Below, in pieces: positions 36,193 to 45,127 of a stretch of 64,000 bases of DNA. The position numbers and the translations under genes were made by a program. The stretch is from positions 372,001 through 436,000 of the forward strand of contig NZ_WWER01000003.1 in assembly GCF_009857885.1 (NCBI RefSeq), given 5' to 3'. Numbering within the stretch: position 1 is the first letter of the stretch; each line of letters starts with the position of its first letter. Below the pieces are notes generated by a model, which saw only the letters and a program-made list of their open reading frames with translations, searched no databases and was not told where the DNA came from. Source of the DNA: Pusillimonas sp. TS35 (lineage in GTDB: Bacteria > Pseudomonadota > Gammaproteobacteria > Burkholderiales > Burkholderiaceae_B).

Positions 36193-36243
36193 ATGCCCGC
36201 GGGCGTGCCGCTTCATTGAAGCACAGCACGCGCCGCGCTTCCA

Positions 36244-37275
36244 TCAATTGATGGAAATCCCCGTTTCCTTGATGATCTTCTGCCACTTGCCGGTTTCGTC
36301 AGCCAGATAGGTCTTCAGCTCGGCGGGCGTACTGCCGATGCGTTCCGCACCAATGGTAGCAAACACCTTTTTTACGCGCTCGTTGTCCATGGCTTTAAGC
36401 ATGGCCTGGTTGAGCTTCTCGATGACCTGCGGCGGCGTCCCCGCTGGCGCGAAGGCGGCGAACCAGGGCGTGAGCTCGTAGCCCGGCAAACCGCTTTCGG
36501 CCATGGTGGGCACATCGGGCAGGGCCGATGACCGCTTGGCCGTGGTGATGGCCAACGCCTTCAGGCGGCCCGATTCAATATAGGGCTTGGATGAGGTGAT
36601 GCTGTCGAACATGTAATCCACCTGGCCTCCCACCAGATCGGAAACAGCGGGGCCGCTACCCTTGTAGGGCACGTGCAGCATGTCCAGCTTGCTCATGTAA
36701 GTGAACAGGGCGCCCGCCAGGTGAATGGACGTACCCACACCCGCCGATGCATAGGTGTACTGCCCCGGCTTTGCCTTCGCCTGCTGCATCACGTCCTGCA
36801 GCGCGTTCACATCCGCGCGGCTTGCCTGGGTAACGAGAATATTGGGGACTGCCGCCAGCAGCGAAATGGGCTCGAAATCCTTGATCGGGTCGTAGTTCAA
36901 TGCTTTGTAGAGTGAGGAGTTCACCGCCATGCCATTGGCGGCGATCATGATGGTATAGCCATCGGGCGCTGCTTTGGCGACGTAGCTGGCGCCGATATTG
37001 CCACCGGCGCCCGGCTTGTTTTCAACCACCACACTCTGGCCGAGTTCCTTGCTCATCGTTTCGCCGATCACGCGCGCGATAGCGTCCATGGCGCCACCCG
37101 GCGGAAAGGGCACAATCCACGAAATGGTGTGGTCAGGATAGTTTGCCGCGTCGGCGGCATACGCAGACGGTTGTGCCAGCGCGGCCATCGCAGCCGCCAA
37201 GGCAAACAGCGACAGGTGGCGACGCGCCTTGCCGATAATGGTTTTCACCGTCTCCTGAGAACTAATAATGCTCAC
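36244..37275 (-). CDS. Bug-family binding protein of the cat operon
   Basis: The 343-residue protein has the Bug core ([76 protein letters not shown]) after a long export signal ending QPSAYA. The start is GTG at 37275, preceded by AAAGGAGAG. It is first in the bug-catC-catD transcription unit and divergent from catR, so its ligand is probably an aromatic acid, muconate or muconolactone-like compound feeding the catechol pathway. That is inference; no TctAB is near. Confidence 0.9.
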   Translation of the reverse strand: MSIISSQETVKTIIGKARRHLSLFALAAAMAALAQPSAYAADAANYPDHTISWIVPFPPGGAMDAIARVIGETMSKELGQSVVVENKPGAGGNIGASYVAKAAPDGYTIMIAANGMAVNSSLYKALNYDPIKDFEPISLLAAVPNILVTQASRADVNALQDVMQQAKAKPGQYTYASAGVGTSIHLAGALFTYMSKLDMLHVPYKGSGPAVSDLVGGQVDYMFDSITSSKPYIESGRLKALAITTAKRSSALPDVPTMAESGLPGYELTPWFAAFAPAGTPPQVIEKLNQAMLKAMDNERVKKVFATIGAERIGSTPAELKTYLADETGKWQKIIKETGISIN

Positions 37276-37381
37276 AACTCTCTCCTTTCGTGGTGCGCAT
37301 ATGATGGAGCGCAACATCGCTGCCCTGGTTCTGCGACGACCGGCAGTACGTACTCGCCCCATATAAATACGTTGCAGATGT

Positions 37382-37453
37382 GTTGCGGATTATCCGCATG
37401 CGTCCGGGCGATGTCTAAGACTATATTGGTTATCATTGATACCTATCGGGTAT
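37382..37453 (-). promoter_or_regulatory. bug-catC-catD promoter with CatR/BenM-type operator
   Basis: ATAC-CTATCGG-GTAT at 37439-37453 matches ATAC-N7-GTAT. On the minus strand TAGACA (37417 to 37412), a 17-base spacer and GATAAT (37394 to 37389) form a good sigma70 promoter with start near 37382. The operator centre is then about -64, exactly as at catB. On the other side the box ends five bases before the catR ATG, so CatR binding should also repress catR. Confidence 0.7.
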
Positions 37454-37458
37454 GGATT

Positions 37459-38349
37459 ATGGACCTCAGGCAGATACGATACTTTCAGTGCGTTGCCGAC
37501 GAGCTCAGCTTCACGCGGGCGGCTCAGGTGCTGCACATGGCGCAACCCCCGCTCAGCCGGCAGATCAAAATGCTCGAAGAAACCCTGGGCGTAGACCTGT
37601 TCGAACGCGTCGGCCGCGGCATCCGGCTGACCGAAGCGGGCCGCTACTTCCGCGACCAAACCGAGCTCATCACGCAAAAGCTCGAAGAAACCGTGCAGGC
37701 CACCCAGCGCATCGGCCGCCACCAACGGCCGCGACTTGGGGTAGGCTTCGTGCCCTCAACCCTGTATGGCTATATGCCCGCGTTCATTCGCGAGCTGCGC
37801 AGCTTGGATCCCGATGCCGAAATCAGCTTTGTCGAAATGATCACGCTTGAGCAGTTCAATGCGCTCAAAACCGGACGCATCGATATTGGCATCGGCCGCA
37901 TGCTGCTCGAAGACGACGAAATCGAACGCCTCGTGCTGTGGGAAGAGCCGCTTGCGCTGGCCATACCCGCCACCCACCGCTGGGTGCGCCGCAAGCACGT
38001 GTCTGCGGGCGAAATCCAGAGCGAACCCTTGATCCTGTACCCCGCGCGCCCCCGCCCCAGCTACGCAGACCACATCCTGGCCCTGTTCCAGAAACACGGG
38101 CGCAAGCCGCATATCGCCCAAGAAGTAAACGAGCTGCAGACCGCCATCGGCTTTGTCGCCGCCGGCATGGGCGTGGCCATCGTCCCCGACGGCGTGCGCG
38201 CCCTGCACCGCGAAGACGTCCGCTACGTGCCGGTGCGCGATGCGGATTTCACCTCACCCATCATGCTCAGTTGGCGCCGCAACGACAATGCGCCCTTCCT
38301 GCAGTCAGTGCTGGCGCTGGCACGCCGCACCAAGCGAGGTGCGGCCTAA
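37459..38349 (+). CDS. catR: LysR-family regulator of catechol genes
   Basis: The 296-residue protein has an N-terminal winged helix (MDLRQIRYFQCVADELSFTRAAQVLHMAQPPLSRQIKMLEETLG) highly like CatM/CatR/BenM, and an effector domain (RLGVGFVPSTLYGYMPAFIRELR onward). CatR-type regulators respond to cis,cis-muconate. The ATG at 37459 is favoured over the long open frame upstream. Matching operators in front of catB and the divergent bug-catC-catD operon support its role. Confidence 0.9.
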   Translation: MDLRQIRYFQCVADELSFTRAAQVLHMAQPPLSRQIKMLEETLGVDLFERVGRGIRLTEAGRYFRDQTELITQKLEETVQATQRIGRHQRPRLGVGFVPSTLYGYMPAFIRELRSLDPDAEISFVEMITLEQFNALKTGRIDIGIGRMLLEDDEIERLVLWEEPLALAIPATHRWVRRKHVSAGEIQSEPLILYPARPRPSYADHILALFQKHGRKPHIAQEVNELQTAIGFVAAGMGVAIVPDGVRALHREDVRYVPVRDADFTSPIMLSWRRNDNAPFLQSVLALARRTKRGAA

Positions 38350-38449
38350 CATCGCACATTGGCTGCGGCCGCGCCTGAGCAAGGTGTGTGGATCACATTC
38401 GTAGACCGCATTAATACGTTGCCACCACCCTTCAGGGCGGCACCGCGCA

Positions 38450-38917
38450 TCAAGTGCGTGCTTCCTGAGCCCCGTGGCGGGTATGCACCAGCACGTCGCT
38501 TTCACCCTCCTGGGCAACCTCGCCGCGCTGGTTGATGAGTTCGAAGCGCCGCCCCACTTTACCGCTGCGGCCGCTTTTCCCCAGCGTCGCGTCGAGAATG
38601 GTCAGACGCAGATGGATCGTGTCATTGACCAGCAATGGTGCAAGAAAATTCCAGTTGCGAAAGCCCAGCATGGCGATCACAGAGCCATGAAAAATCCCTA
38701 GTTCGTGCAGCATGCCGGTACTCACGGCAATACCCAGCGCACCATGCACAACGCGTTGGCCATAGCGGGTGCCGCGTGCATATTCAGCGTCGGCATGGAT
38801 AGGGTTCCAATCGCCCGACAGCATCGAAAAGAAAGTAAGGTCGGTCTCCGTCAGGGTGCGTCCGCCACTCTCAAATACCTGCCCCGGTGAAAAGTCTTCA
38901 AAATAGTGTGTGCTCAT
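38450..38917 (-). CDS. MaoC-like enoyl-CoA hydratase
   Basis: The 155-residue hot-dog protein carries the (R)-hydratase motif SGDWNPIHADAEYARGTRYGQRVVHG with Asp36 and His41 as the catalytic pair. Such enzymes hydrate or dehydrate enoyl-CoA thioesters. Its ATG overlaps the stop of the CoA-ligase gene as TGATG, so it is the last gene of the ten-gene operon starting at the 48.3 kb CoA-transferase. The substrate is unknown but is presumably made by that ligase. Confidence 0.85.
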   Translation of the reverse strand: MSTHYFEDFSPGQVFESGGRTLTETDLTFFSMLSGDWNPIHADAEYARGTRYGQRVVHGALGIAVSTGMLHELGIFHGSVIAMLGFRNWNFLAPLLVNDTIHLRLTILDATLGKSGRSGKVGRRFELINQRGEVAQEGESDVLVHTRHGAQEART

Positions 38918-40524
38918 CACATGTCCTCGATGCGTGCCTGCGCCATGTCGCGCAGCTTTGCACGCTGTATCTTCACCCCGTTGGAGCTTTGAGTGGATGG
39001 AAATTCCTGCACCTGCCAGATGTATGCAGGCACCTTGAATGCGGCCAGCAGGCCTGCAAGCGCCGCCTGCAATGCGGCGGTATCCAGCGCAATACCCGCT
39101 TTGGCAATGACAAAAGCGGCGCAGCGCCGCTGCCCACCGGGCGTCTCGACCGCGACAACCTGCGCGTCGGCCACACCGGCCTGGTGCTTGATGACTTCCT
39201 CGATTTCGGTCGGATCGACCAAAAAACCCGCCAGCCGTATGGCGTCACCATGGCGAGTCTGGTAGACAAAACTGCCGTCATCGCGCAGATAGCCGATATC
39301 GCCGGTATGAAAATAACCGTCGTCGTCAATAGCGGCCCGCGTGGCCTGCGGATTGTCCAGGTATTCCGCAAAGTTGGTGTCGGCTTTGATTTCGATCAGG
39401 CCGCTTTTTCCGGGTGCAAGCAAAGCGCCGGTATCGGCGTCACGGATGCGTAGGCGCGCGCCGGGATTGCTGGGCGTCCCGCCCCCCTTGAGCCGTTCTT
39501 CCATGGGCAGATCCTGCCGGTTGTATGAAAACAGGGCCTGCACCTCGCTGGAGCCGTATAGGCCGGTAAGCGGGATCCCCCGTGCCCAAGCTTCATTGCC
39601 CAGCGCTTGCGCACCGGGGTGGAAGGACGCGAATGCGCACACCCGCAACGAAGGGAAAGGACGTACGCCGGGCGCCGCCTCCATGAGCCGATGAAACATT
39701 TCATCGCTGCCGAACAGATGGGTGACCTGGTGTTGTACCACCAGCCGCGCGGCCTCATTGGCATCGAAAGTGCTGGCGATCACCGTCGGCCTGCCACCCG
39801 CAAACGCGCCCAATACACCATTGAAGCCAAACACGCCGCATAGCGGCAGGGTAGACAGCAGCACACTGCCCGGCTGGCCCAGACCAAAGGCATGGGCCAC
39901 ATGCTGGCTGTGCACAGCGATGCTGTACTGGCGGTGAACCACCAGCTTGGGGCCACTTGTCGTACCCGAGGTGGTAAAGAGAATATTGAACGCCTGGCTA
40001 TGGCCGGCGCATGGCGGCTCGCCATCGGGAAGGCTGTCCAGATCGAATCCAACCACCGGGCGGCCCAGTACGGCCGCCGCCTGCGCAAGGCCGGCATCCC
40101 CTTGCGCCCGCACCACAGCAATACATTCCAGCAGGCGTGCAGCCGATGGATCCACCCCCGACAGCACGGTGGGAAAATCGATTTTGCGGAAACCCGGCTC
40201 CAGCACCAGCATGCGGGCGCGCGAGCACTGAAGGATGAAAGCCAGTTCGTGCGCCCGGTAGCGCGTGTTGACGGTGACCAGCACCGCGCCCAGGTGGCTG
40301 AGCGCGAAGTACAGTGCAAGCCACTCCACACGGTTCACCATCCACACGGCGACCCTGTCGTCCCGTCCGATGCCATGCTGCGCCAGCCACACTGCGGTAC
40401 GCCGGCACATCGCCGCAAACTGCCCGAAGCTGATCTCGCGGCCATCCTCGATAAAGGCAACGGCGTCGGGCCGCTGCGCAGCCTGGCGTGCAAGCAGCTC
40501 AGGCAAACTCGTCAACAAAGCCAT
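38917..40524 (-). CDS. AMP-dependent acyl-CoA ligase
   Basis: The 535-residue ANL-family enzyme activates a carboxylic acid to its CoA thioester. It has the phosphate loop TSGTTSGPKLVVH, the YGSSEVQ core and the hinge region YFHTGDIGYLRDDGSFVYQTRHGD. The C-terminal catalytic lysine lies in NGVKIQRAKLRD, with one extra residue compared with the usual GKIQR. It lies between livF and the MaoC gene, so the imported acid is likely its substrate. The acid cannot be named. Confidence 0.88.
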   Translation of the reverse strand: MALLTSLPELLARQAAQRPDAVAFIEDGREISFGQFAAMCRRTAVWLAQHGIGRDDRVAVWMVNRVEWLALYFALSHLGAVLVTVNTRYRAHELAFILQCSRARMLVLEPGFRKIDFPTVLSGVDPSAARLLECIAVVRAQGDAGLAQAAAVLGRPVVGFDLDSLPDGEPPCAGHSQAFNILFTTSGTTSGPKLVVHRQYSIAVHSQHVAHAFGLGQPGSVLLSTLPLCGVFGFNGVLGAFAGGRPTVIASTFDANEAARLVVQHQVTHLFGSDEMFHRLMEAAPGVRPFPSLRVCAFASFHPGAQALGNEAWARGIPLTGLYGSSEVQALFSYNRQDLPMEERLKGGGTPSNPGARLRIRDADTGALLAPGKSGLIEIKADTNFAEYLDNPQATRAAIDDDGYFHTGDIGYLRDDGSFVYQTRHGDAIRLAGFLVDPTEIEEVIKHQAGVADAQVVAVETPGGQRRCAAFVIAKAGIALDTAALQAALAGLLAAFKVPAYIWQVQEFPSTQSSNGVKIQRAKLRDMAQARIEDM

Positions 40525-40561
40525 TCAGGCACTACCCCCGGGGTGCAATAGAACGCCGTAC

Positions 40562-41275
40562 TCAGTACAGCTCCATGAGTTTTGCGTTGTCGCTCAGATC
40601 CTGTGGCAAGGCCTCGGTAATGATGCGGCCCGACTTCATGACGATGACACGATCCGAAATCTTGAGCGCTTCTTTCACATTCTGCTCCACCAGCAAAATA
40701 GACATGCCGGTCTGCTGCTGCAGTTCGCGTATGGGTTGCAGCAAGTCCTGGAACAGCTTGGGCGCCAAGCCGATCGACGGCTCGTCCATGAGCAGACAGC
40801 GCGGCCGGCTGAGCAGCGAGCGGCCAAGCGACACAATCTGCTGCTGCCCGCCCGATAGCGTGCCCGCCCGCTGCCTATAGAACTGCCCCATCGCCGGCAG
40901 CACTGACATTACCCAATCCAGCCTTTCGGCGCGCTGATCCTTGGGGATGCCGGCGGCCCACATGGCCATGCTCATCGTCTCGGCAACGGTGAGGCCCGGG
41001 AAGACTCCCCGGCCTTCCGGAACCAGCGACAAGCCGGCAGCGGTGAGCTGGCGCGGCTGAATATTGCCGAGCGGCGTGCCATCCAGAAGAATATCGCCGC
41101 CCTGGCGCGGCACCAGGCCGAACAGCGCCTTGAGCAGCGTGGATTTACCCGCGCCATTGTGGCCGATCAGGCACAGCACTTCGCCCGCACGAAGCTCGAC
41201 ATCAAAGCCGTCCAATACCGGACGGCCGCCGTAGCCGACCACCAGCCCACGGGTTTGCAGTACCGGCGCCGTCAT
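40562..41275 (-). CDS. livF: Branched-chain-type ABC transporter ATPase LivF
   Basis: The 237-residue ATPase shows Walker A GHNGAGKST, signature LSGGQQQIVSLGR and Walker B LLMDEPSIGLAP, with the LivF-specific PEGRGVFPGLTV segment. It powers the HAAT-type importer together with LivG. The start overlaps the livG stop by four bases. In this catabolic operon the cargo may be an aromatic or other organic acid rather than an amino acid. Confidence 0.93.
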   Translation of the reverse strand: MTAPVLQTRGLVVGYGGRPVLDGFDVELRAGEVLCLIGHNGAGKSTLLKALFGLVPRQGGDILLDGTPLGNIQPRQLTAAGLSLVPEGRGVFPGLTVAETMSMAMWAAGIPKDQRAERLDWVMSVLPAMGQFYRQRAGTLSGGQQQIVSLGRSLLSRPRCLLMDEPSIGLAPKLFQDLLQPIRELQQQTGMSILLVEQNVKEALKISDRVIVMKSGRIITEALPQDLSDNAKLMELY

Positions 41276-42030
41276 GCCTGCTCTCCGAAATAAATAGCCG
41301 CCAGGTGCGGATCCTTGAGCACAGCCTCCGGATCGCCGTCCGCCAGCAGCGTCCCTTGGTCCAGGAAGGCGATGCGGTCAGACACGCTCACGACGATATC
41401 AAGATTGTGTTCGATGATGCATACGGTGACGCCCTGCTCGACCTCCGTACGCAACAGCCGCAGAAAGCGTTCGTAAGAGCCACGATCCAGACCCGACGCG
41501 GGCTCGTCCAGCAGCCACATGCGGGCATCGGAGGCCATGATGCGCGCCATACTCAGGAACTTGCGCTCGGCATAGGCCAGATCAATGGCGCGAGAACGGG
41601 CCTTGCCGGCCAGGCCCACACGCGCCAGGATGTCGGCCACTTTTTCTTCACGCATTTTGCGCCCGGCGCGACCGCCCGGCTGCCACAGCCACGATACAGG
41701 CTCCATCACCGTCAGCACGTTTTCCTGCACCGTCATGTGGTCGAACAGGCGCAGGTCCTGGAAGGTGCGCACAATGCCCTTGCGGGCGATCTGCCAGTTC
41801 GACTGGCCAACAATGGACTGCCCTCGCCAGAGGATATCGCCGCCGGTCGGCTGCAGATAGCCGGTGATCAGGTTGAACAGCGTGGTCTTGCCTGCGCCAT
41901 TGGGGCCCACCAGCGTCGTGATGATGCCAGCCCGCATGTCCAGGCTCACATTATTGGTCACTTGTAGTCCGCCAAAATTCTTGCGCAGATTGCTGATGCG
42001 CAGCAGCACCTCGCGGTCATCCGCGCTCAT
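41272..42030 (-). CDS. livG: Branched-chain-type ABC transporter ATPase LivG
   Basis: The 252-residue ATPase has Walker A GPNGAGKTT, Walker B MWLLDEPASGLD and the H-loop CIIEHNLD. The signature region reads LAYAERKFLSMAR instead of the common LAYGQQRRLEIAR, so the glycine of the C-loop is replaced by alanine. This is seen directly and may mark a divergent subfamily or altered ATP coupling. It overlaps livM and livF by four bases each. Confidence 0.92.
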   Translation of the reverse strand: MSADDREVLLRISNLRKNFGGLQVTNNVSLDMRAGIITTLVGPNGAGKTTLFNLITGYLQPTGGDILWRGQSIVGQSNWQIARKGIVRTFQDLRLFDHMTVQENVLTVMEPVSWLWQPGGRAGRKMREEKVADILARVGLAGKARSRAIDLAYAERKFLSMARIMASDARMWLLDEPASGLDRGSYERFLRLLRTEVEQGVTVCIIEHNLDIVVSVSDRIAFLDQGTLLADGDPEAVLKDPHLAAIYFGEQA

Positions 42031-42911
42031 GACGCCTCCTTGTGGCGGGACGAGCCAACCAGGCCGCCGGGGCGAAAGATCATGAGCAGCACCATGGCGG
42101 TGCCATAGGCGATCTGCTGAATTGCGCCGACCTCAGTGGAAGGCAGAAACCACATATAGCTGAACACGCTGGGCAGCAGCGCCAGTATCAGCGTACCGAC
42201 CACTGGACCGAATAACGTTCCCGTACCGCCAATGATGACCATGGCCATGAGCAGCACCGAAGTATCCAGCGTGAAGCTCTCTACATTGATGAAGCCCAGG
42301 TAGAACGCATACAGTGCGCCCGCAATGGCCGCGAGCGCCGACGAGATCATCACGGACAGCGTCTTGATGATGGCCACATTCTTGCCAAATGCGTGGGCGG
42401 CGGATTCACTGTCGCGTATTGCCTTCAAATTGCGGCCAAAACTGGAGCGCAGCAAGACGTTGGTGATAAGGATGACCACGACGAGCGAGGCAACAGCGAG
42501 CAGCGTGAACTGCTTCGGATCCGCCAAGGCATACCCAAAGATATCCACTGGAGGGATGCCGATGATGCCGCCCAGGCCGCCCGTGAAAGACTTCCATTCG
42601 GCAAAGATGGTAACGCCGAGTACTTGCAGGCCCAGCGAGGCGGCAACAAAGTATTCGCCGCGCACCCGCAGCGCAGGCAGCGCCAGCACCAATGAAAGCA
42701 GCGCGGCGACCACCATGGCGGCAGGTACGGCCAGGAAGAGTGAAGCCGTGTAATGCAGCGCCATGAACGCCGCCGTGTATGCACCCACGCCAAAGAAGAT
42801 TGCATGCGCCATCGAGAAAATGCCGGCGTAGCCCATAATGAAATTCAGCGTGATGGCGAGTACCGCATTGATGCTGATCAGGGTAACGAGGTTGAGGATG
42901 TAGGCGAGCAT
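42027..42911 (-). CDS. livM: Branched-chain-type ABC transporter permease LivM
   Basis: The 294-residue membrane protein has about nine hydrophobic helices and LivM signatures: ALNFIMGYAGIFSMAHAIFFGVGAY in the N-terminal part, RVRGEYFVAASLGLQV, and IGGTGTLFGPVVGTLIL near the C terminus. It forms the translocation pore with LivH. It begins 9 bases after livH and overlaps livG by four bases. Confidence 0.93.
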   Translation of the reverse strand: MLAYILNLVTLISINAVLAITLNFIMGYAGIFSMAHAIFFGVGAYTAAFMALHYTASLFLAVPAAMVVAALLSLVLALPALRVRGEYFVAASLGLQVLGVTIFAEWKSFTGGLGGIIGIPPVDIFGYALADPKQFTLLAVASLVVVILITNVLLRSSFGRNLKAIRDSESAAHAFGKNVAIIKTLSVMISSALAAIAGALYAFYLGFINVESFTLDTSVLLMAMVIIGGTGTLFGPVVGTLILALLPSVFSYMWFLPSTEVGAIQQIAYGTAMVLLMIFRPGGLVGSSRHKEAS

Positions 42912-42920
42912 GGCATTTCC

Positions 42921-43793
42921 TCAGGACACGGTGGCGCGGCCAAAGAAGCCAGCGGGGCGGAACAGGATGAACAGGAACAGGACGACAAAAGTAACGGCCT
43001 CACTCCATTGCGACCCCAGGTAGATCAGCGCCAGGTTTTCGCTCAAACCCAGCAGCAGGCCCGCACAGGCGGCGCCGCGCAGGCTGCCGACACCGCCGAC
43101 AATCGTAGCGGCCAGGCTGACCAGCACGATGTGATGGCCGATGGCTGGATTAAGCCCGGTGCTGGCCGCGCCCAGGATGGCGGCCGGCACCACCAACAGC
43201 GAGCCCAGTGCAAAAACAATCGTGGAAAGACGCCTGGGGCTCAAACCGTAGATGCGCACCAGATCAGGGTTCTCAGACAGCGCGCGCAAACCCATCCCCA
43301 TGTGCGTACGCATCAGGAACACCTGCAGCGCGGCGAAGAACACCAACGCGCAAAGTATGGCAATGCCGGACAGCGGCGACACAAACAGGCCCGGTATGAT
43401 CTCGATACTCATGGACAGCGGTGTGGAAACGGACACGAAGCCCCGCCCGAACACCATACCGATCACGTTCTGAACAACGATGCCTGCCCCCAGCGAAGCG
43501 ACGAACACCGTGAAAAAGGAACCCTCATGGCGCTGTATGGGCGCATACACCCAGCGGTCCATCGCCGCCCCGAAGGCCACCGCGCCGGCAGCCGCGATCA
43601 GCACCGCCAATACCCAATGCAGTTGAGCGACCGAATAAAAGTGATAGAAAAGATAGGCGGCAATGGTGAATGTGGCCCCGTGCGCAAAGTGGAAAACCCG
43701 GGTCGAGCCGAAGATCAGCGAGAACCCGACCGCAATGAGCGCATACATGGCGCCCGCCTGGACGCCATTGACCAGCAACTGAAGCAGCAGCAT
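42921..43793 (-). CDS. livH: Branched-chain-type ABC transporter permease LivH
   Basis: The 290-residue membrane protein shows LivH features: LLVNGVQAGAMYALIAVGFSLIFGSTRVFHFAHGA at the N terminus and SLAATIVGGVGSLRGAACAGLLLGLSENL toward the C terminus. It pairs with LivM. It starts 10 bases after livK, completing the order livK-H-M-G-F. Confidence 0.93.
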   Translation of the reverse strand: MLLLQLLVNGVQAGAMYALIAVGFSLIFGSTRVFHFAHGATFTIAAYLFYHFYSVAQLHWVLAVLIAAAGAVAFGAAMDRWVYAPIQRHEGSFFTVFVASLGAGIVVQNVIGMVFGRGFVSVSTPLSMSIEIIPGLFVSPLSGIAILCALVFFAALQVFLMRTHMGMGLRALSENPDLVRIYGLSPRRLSTIVFALGSLLVVPAAILGAASTGLNPAIGHHIVLVSLAATIVGGVGSLRGAACAGLLLGLSENLALIYLGSQWSEAVTFVVLFLFILFRPAGFFGRATVS

Positions 43794-43803
43794 GATGAAC
43801 CGT

Positions 43804-44946
43804 CTACTGCGCTTCGGATACGACGGTCACGATCTTGCTGCCTTCAGCCCCGCCCACGATTTCATTGATCTGCATGGGGCTGATCACCGTGCCGTTATCC
43901 TGGAACGTGAGCTTGCCGCCCACCATGTCGAACGTAGGCGTTTCCTTGCGCTGCTTGAGCAGGTTTTCGCCGGTGATGACTTCGCCCTTTTTCTGCAGCG
44001 CCTGCCCAAGCAGGCCAAACAGACGCGTAGCGTTGTAGTAGTTGGCGATGTACGCGGTGGGCGATTTCTTGTACTTGGCCTCGTAGTCTTTCACGAAACG
44101 CTGGGTGACCGGATCAGACGACTTCCAATCCACACTTTGCGTGGTGTAGAGGGCGCCCTTGGCTTCGGGCAGCGTCATCATCTGCGGGATAGAAAACGCG
44201 CTGTAGCTGACCAGCGGCTGCGTGATGCCGTTGTCGCGAAACTGCTTGACGATCTGGGCCTGCTGGGCGCCATACGATGCGATGTAGACCACATCAGGAT
44301 TGGCGGCGCGCACCCGCGCGGCAATGCCGCTGAACTGCTGCGCCGTGGTAGGCACCGACAAGGCTTCGGCCAGCTCGCCGCCCACCTTGGGCAGCACGGT
44401 GCCGATATCCTCACGTACCGCCGCGCCCAGCGGGTCGTCCACATACACCAGCACGAAGCGCTTAAGCTTGCGCTCTTTGACCAGGTAGGGCAGCATGGCC
44501 CGCACTTCGTCGTTGGCCAGCGGGATCACGTTCCAGAAGTACGGCCCGAGCTTGGCCAGATCAGGCCCCACGCCGCCGCCATTGACGGCAACCGTCTTGG
44601 TGCGAGTGGCAGTGGTGGAAATCGCCTTGGACACGCCCGTGAAGGCGGAAAGCACATAAGGAACGCCTTCGACGTTGACCAGCTTGTTCATCCCAATGAC
44701 GCCCTGCTGCGGCAAGGCTTGGCTGTCCTCGTATTTGACGGACAGCGTGCCGTCGAGCAGCTTGTCCGCATTGATGTGCTCCACGGCCAGGTTGACGCCC
44801 GAGCCGAAGATATCGCCGTAGGTGGCATTGGGGCCGCTCATGGGAAACAGTGCGCCAATGGCGACATCTTTGGCATGCGCCACCTGCCCCCATATGGCAG
44901 CGGCAACAACAAGCCCGATCGAAAGCGTGCGTGCAATGGGAGTCAT
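43804..44946 (-). CDS. livK: ABC transporter periplasmic binding protein LivK-like
   Basis: The 380-residue protein has a signal peptide ending QVAHA and a type I periplasmic binding fold: DVAIGALFPMSGPNATYGDIFGSGVNLAVEHIN, YVLSAFTGVSKAISTTATRTKT and FGLLGQALQKKGEV. It delivers the ligand to LivHMGF. The ATG at 44946 is preceded by AGGAG. A 181-bp gap separates it from the Bug gene upstream, so a second promoter there is possible. The ligand is unknown. Confidence 0.9.
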   Translation of the reverse strand: MTPIARTLSIGLVVAAAIWGQVAHAKDVAIGALFPMSGPNATYGDIFGSGVNLAVEHINADKLLDGTLSVKYEDSQALPQQGVIGMNKLVNVEGVPYVLSAFTGVSKAISTTATRTKTVAVNGGGVGPDLAKLGPYFWNVIPLANDEVRAMLPYLVKERKLKRFVLVYVDDPLGAAVREDIGTVLPKVGGELAEALSVPTTAQQFSGIAARVRAANPDVVYIASYGAQQAQIVKQFRDNGITQPLVSYSAFSIPQMMTLPEAKGALYTTQSVDWKSSDPVTQRFVKDYEAKYKKSPTAYIANYYNATRLFGLLGQALQKKGEVITGENLLKQRKETPTFDMVGGKLTFQDNGTVISPMQINEIVGGAEGSKIVTVVSEAQ

Positions 44947-45127
44947 CCCGGTCTCCTGTCTCGTTCTTTGAATAGTGCCCGCGTCATTACGCGCGAGTTT
45001 GGACATTATCTGCGAAAGTTTCGGCTGCAACCAGAGACTACACAGCCCATCCCCGCCGCGCCGCTGTTTCGCCCGGGCAAATATTAGGGCAAATACCAGA
45101 ACGCAGGGCGGACACTGGGCTCCTTGC

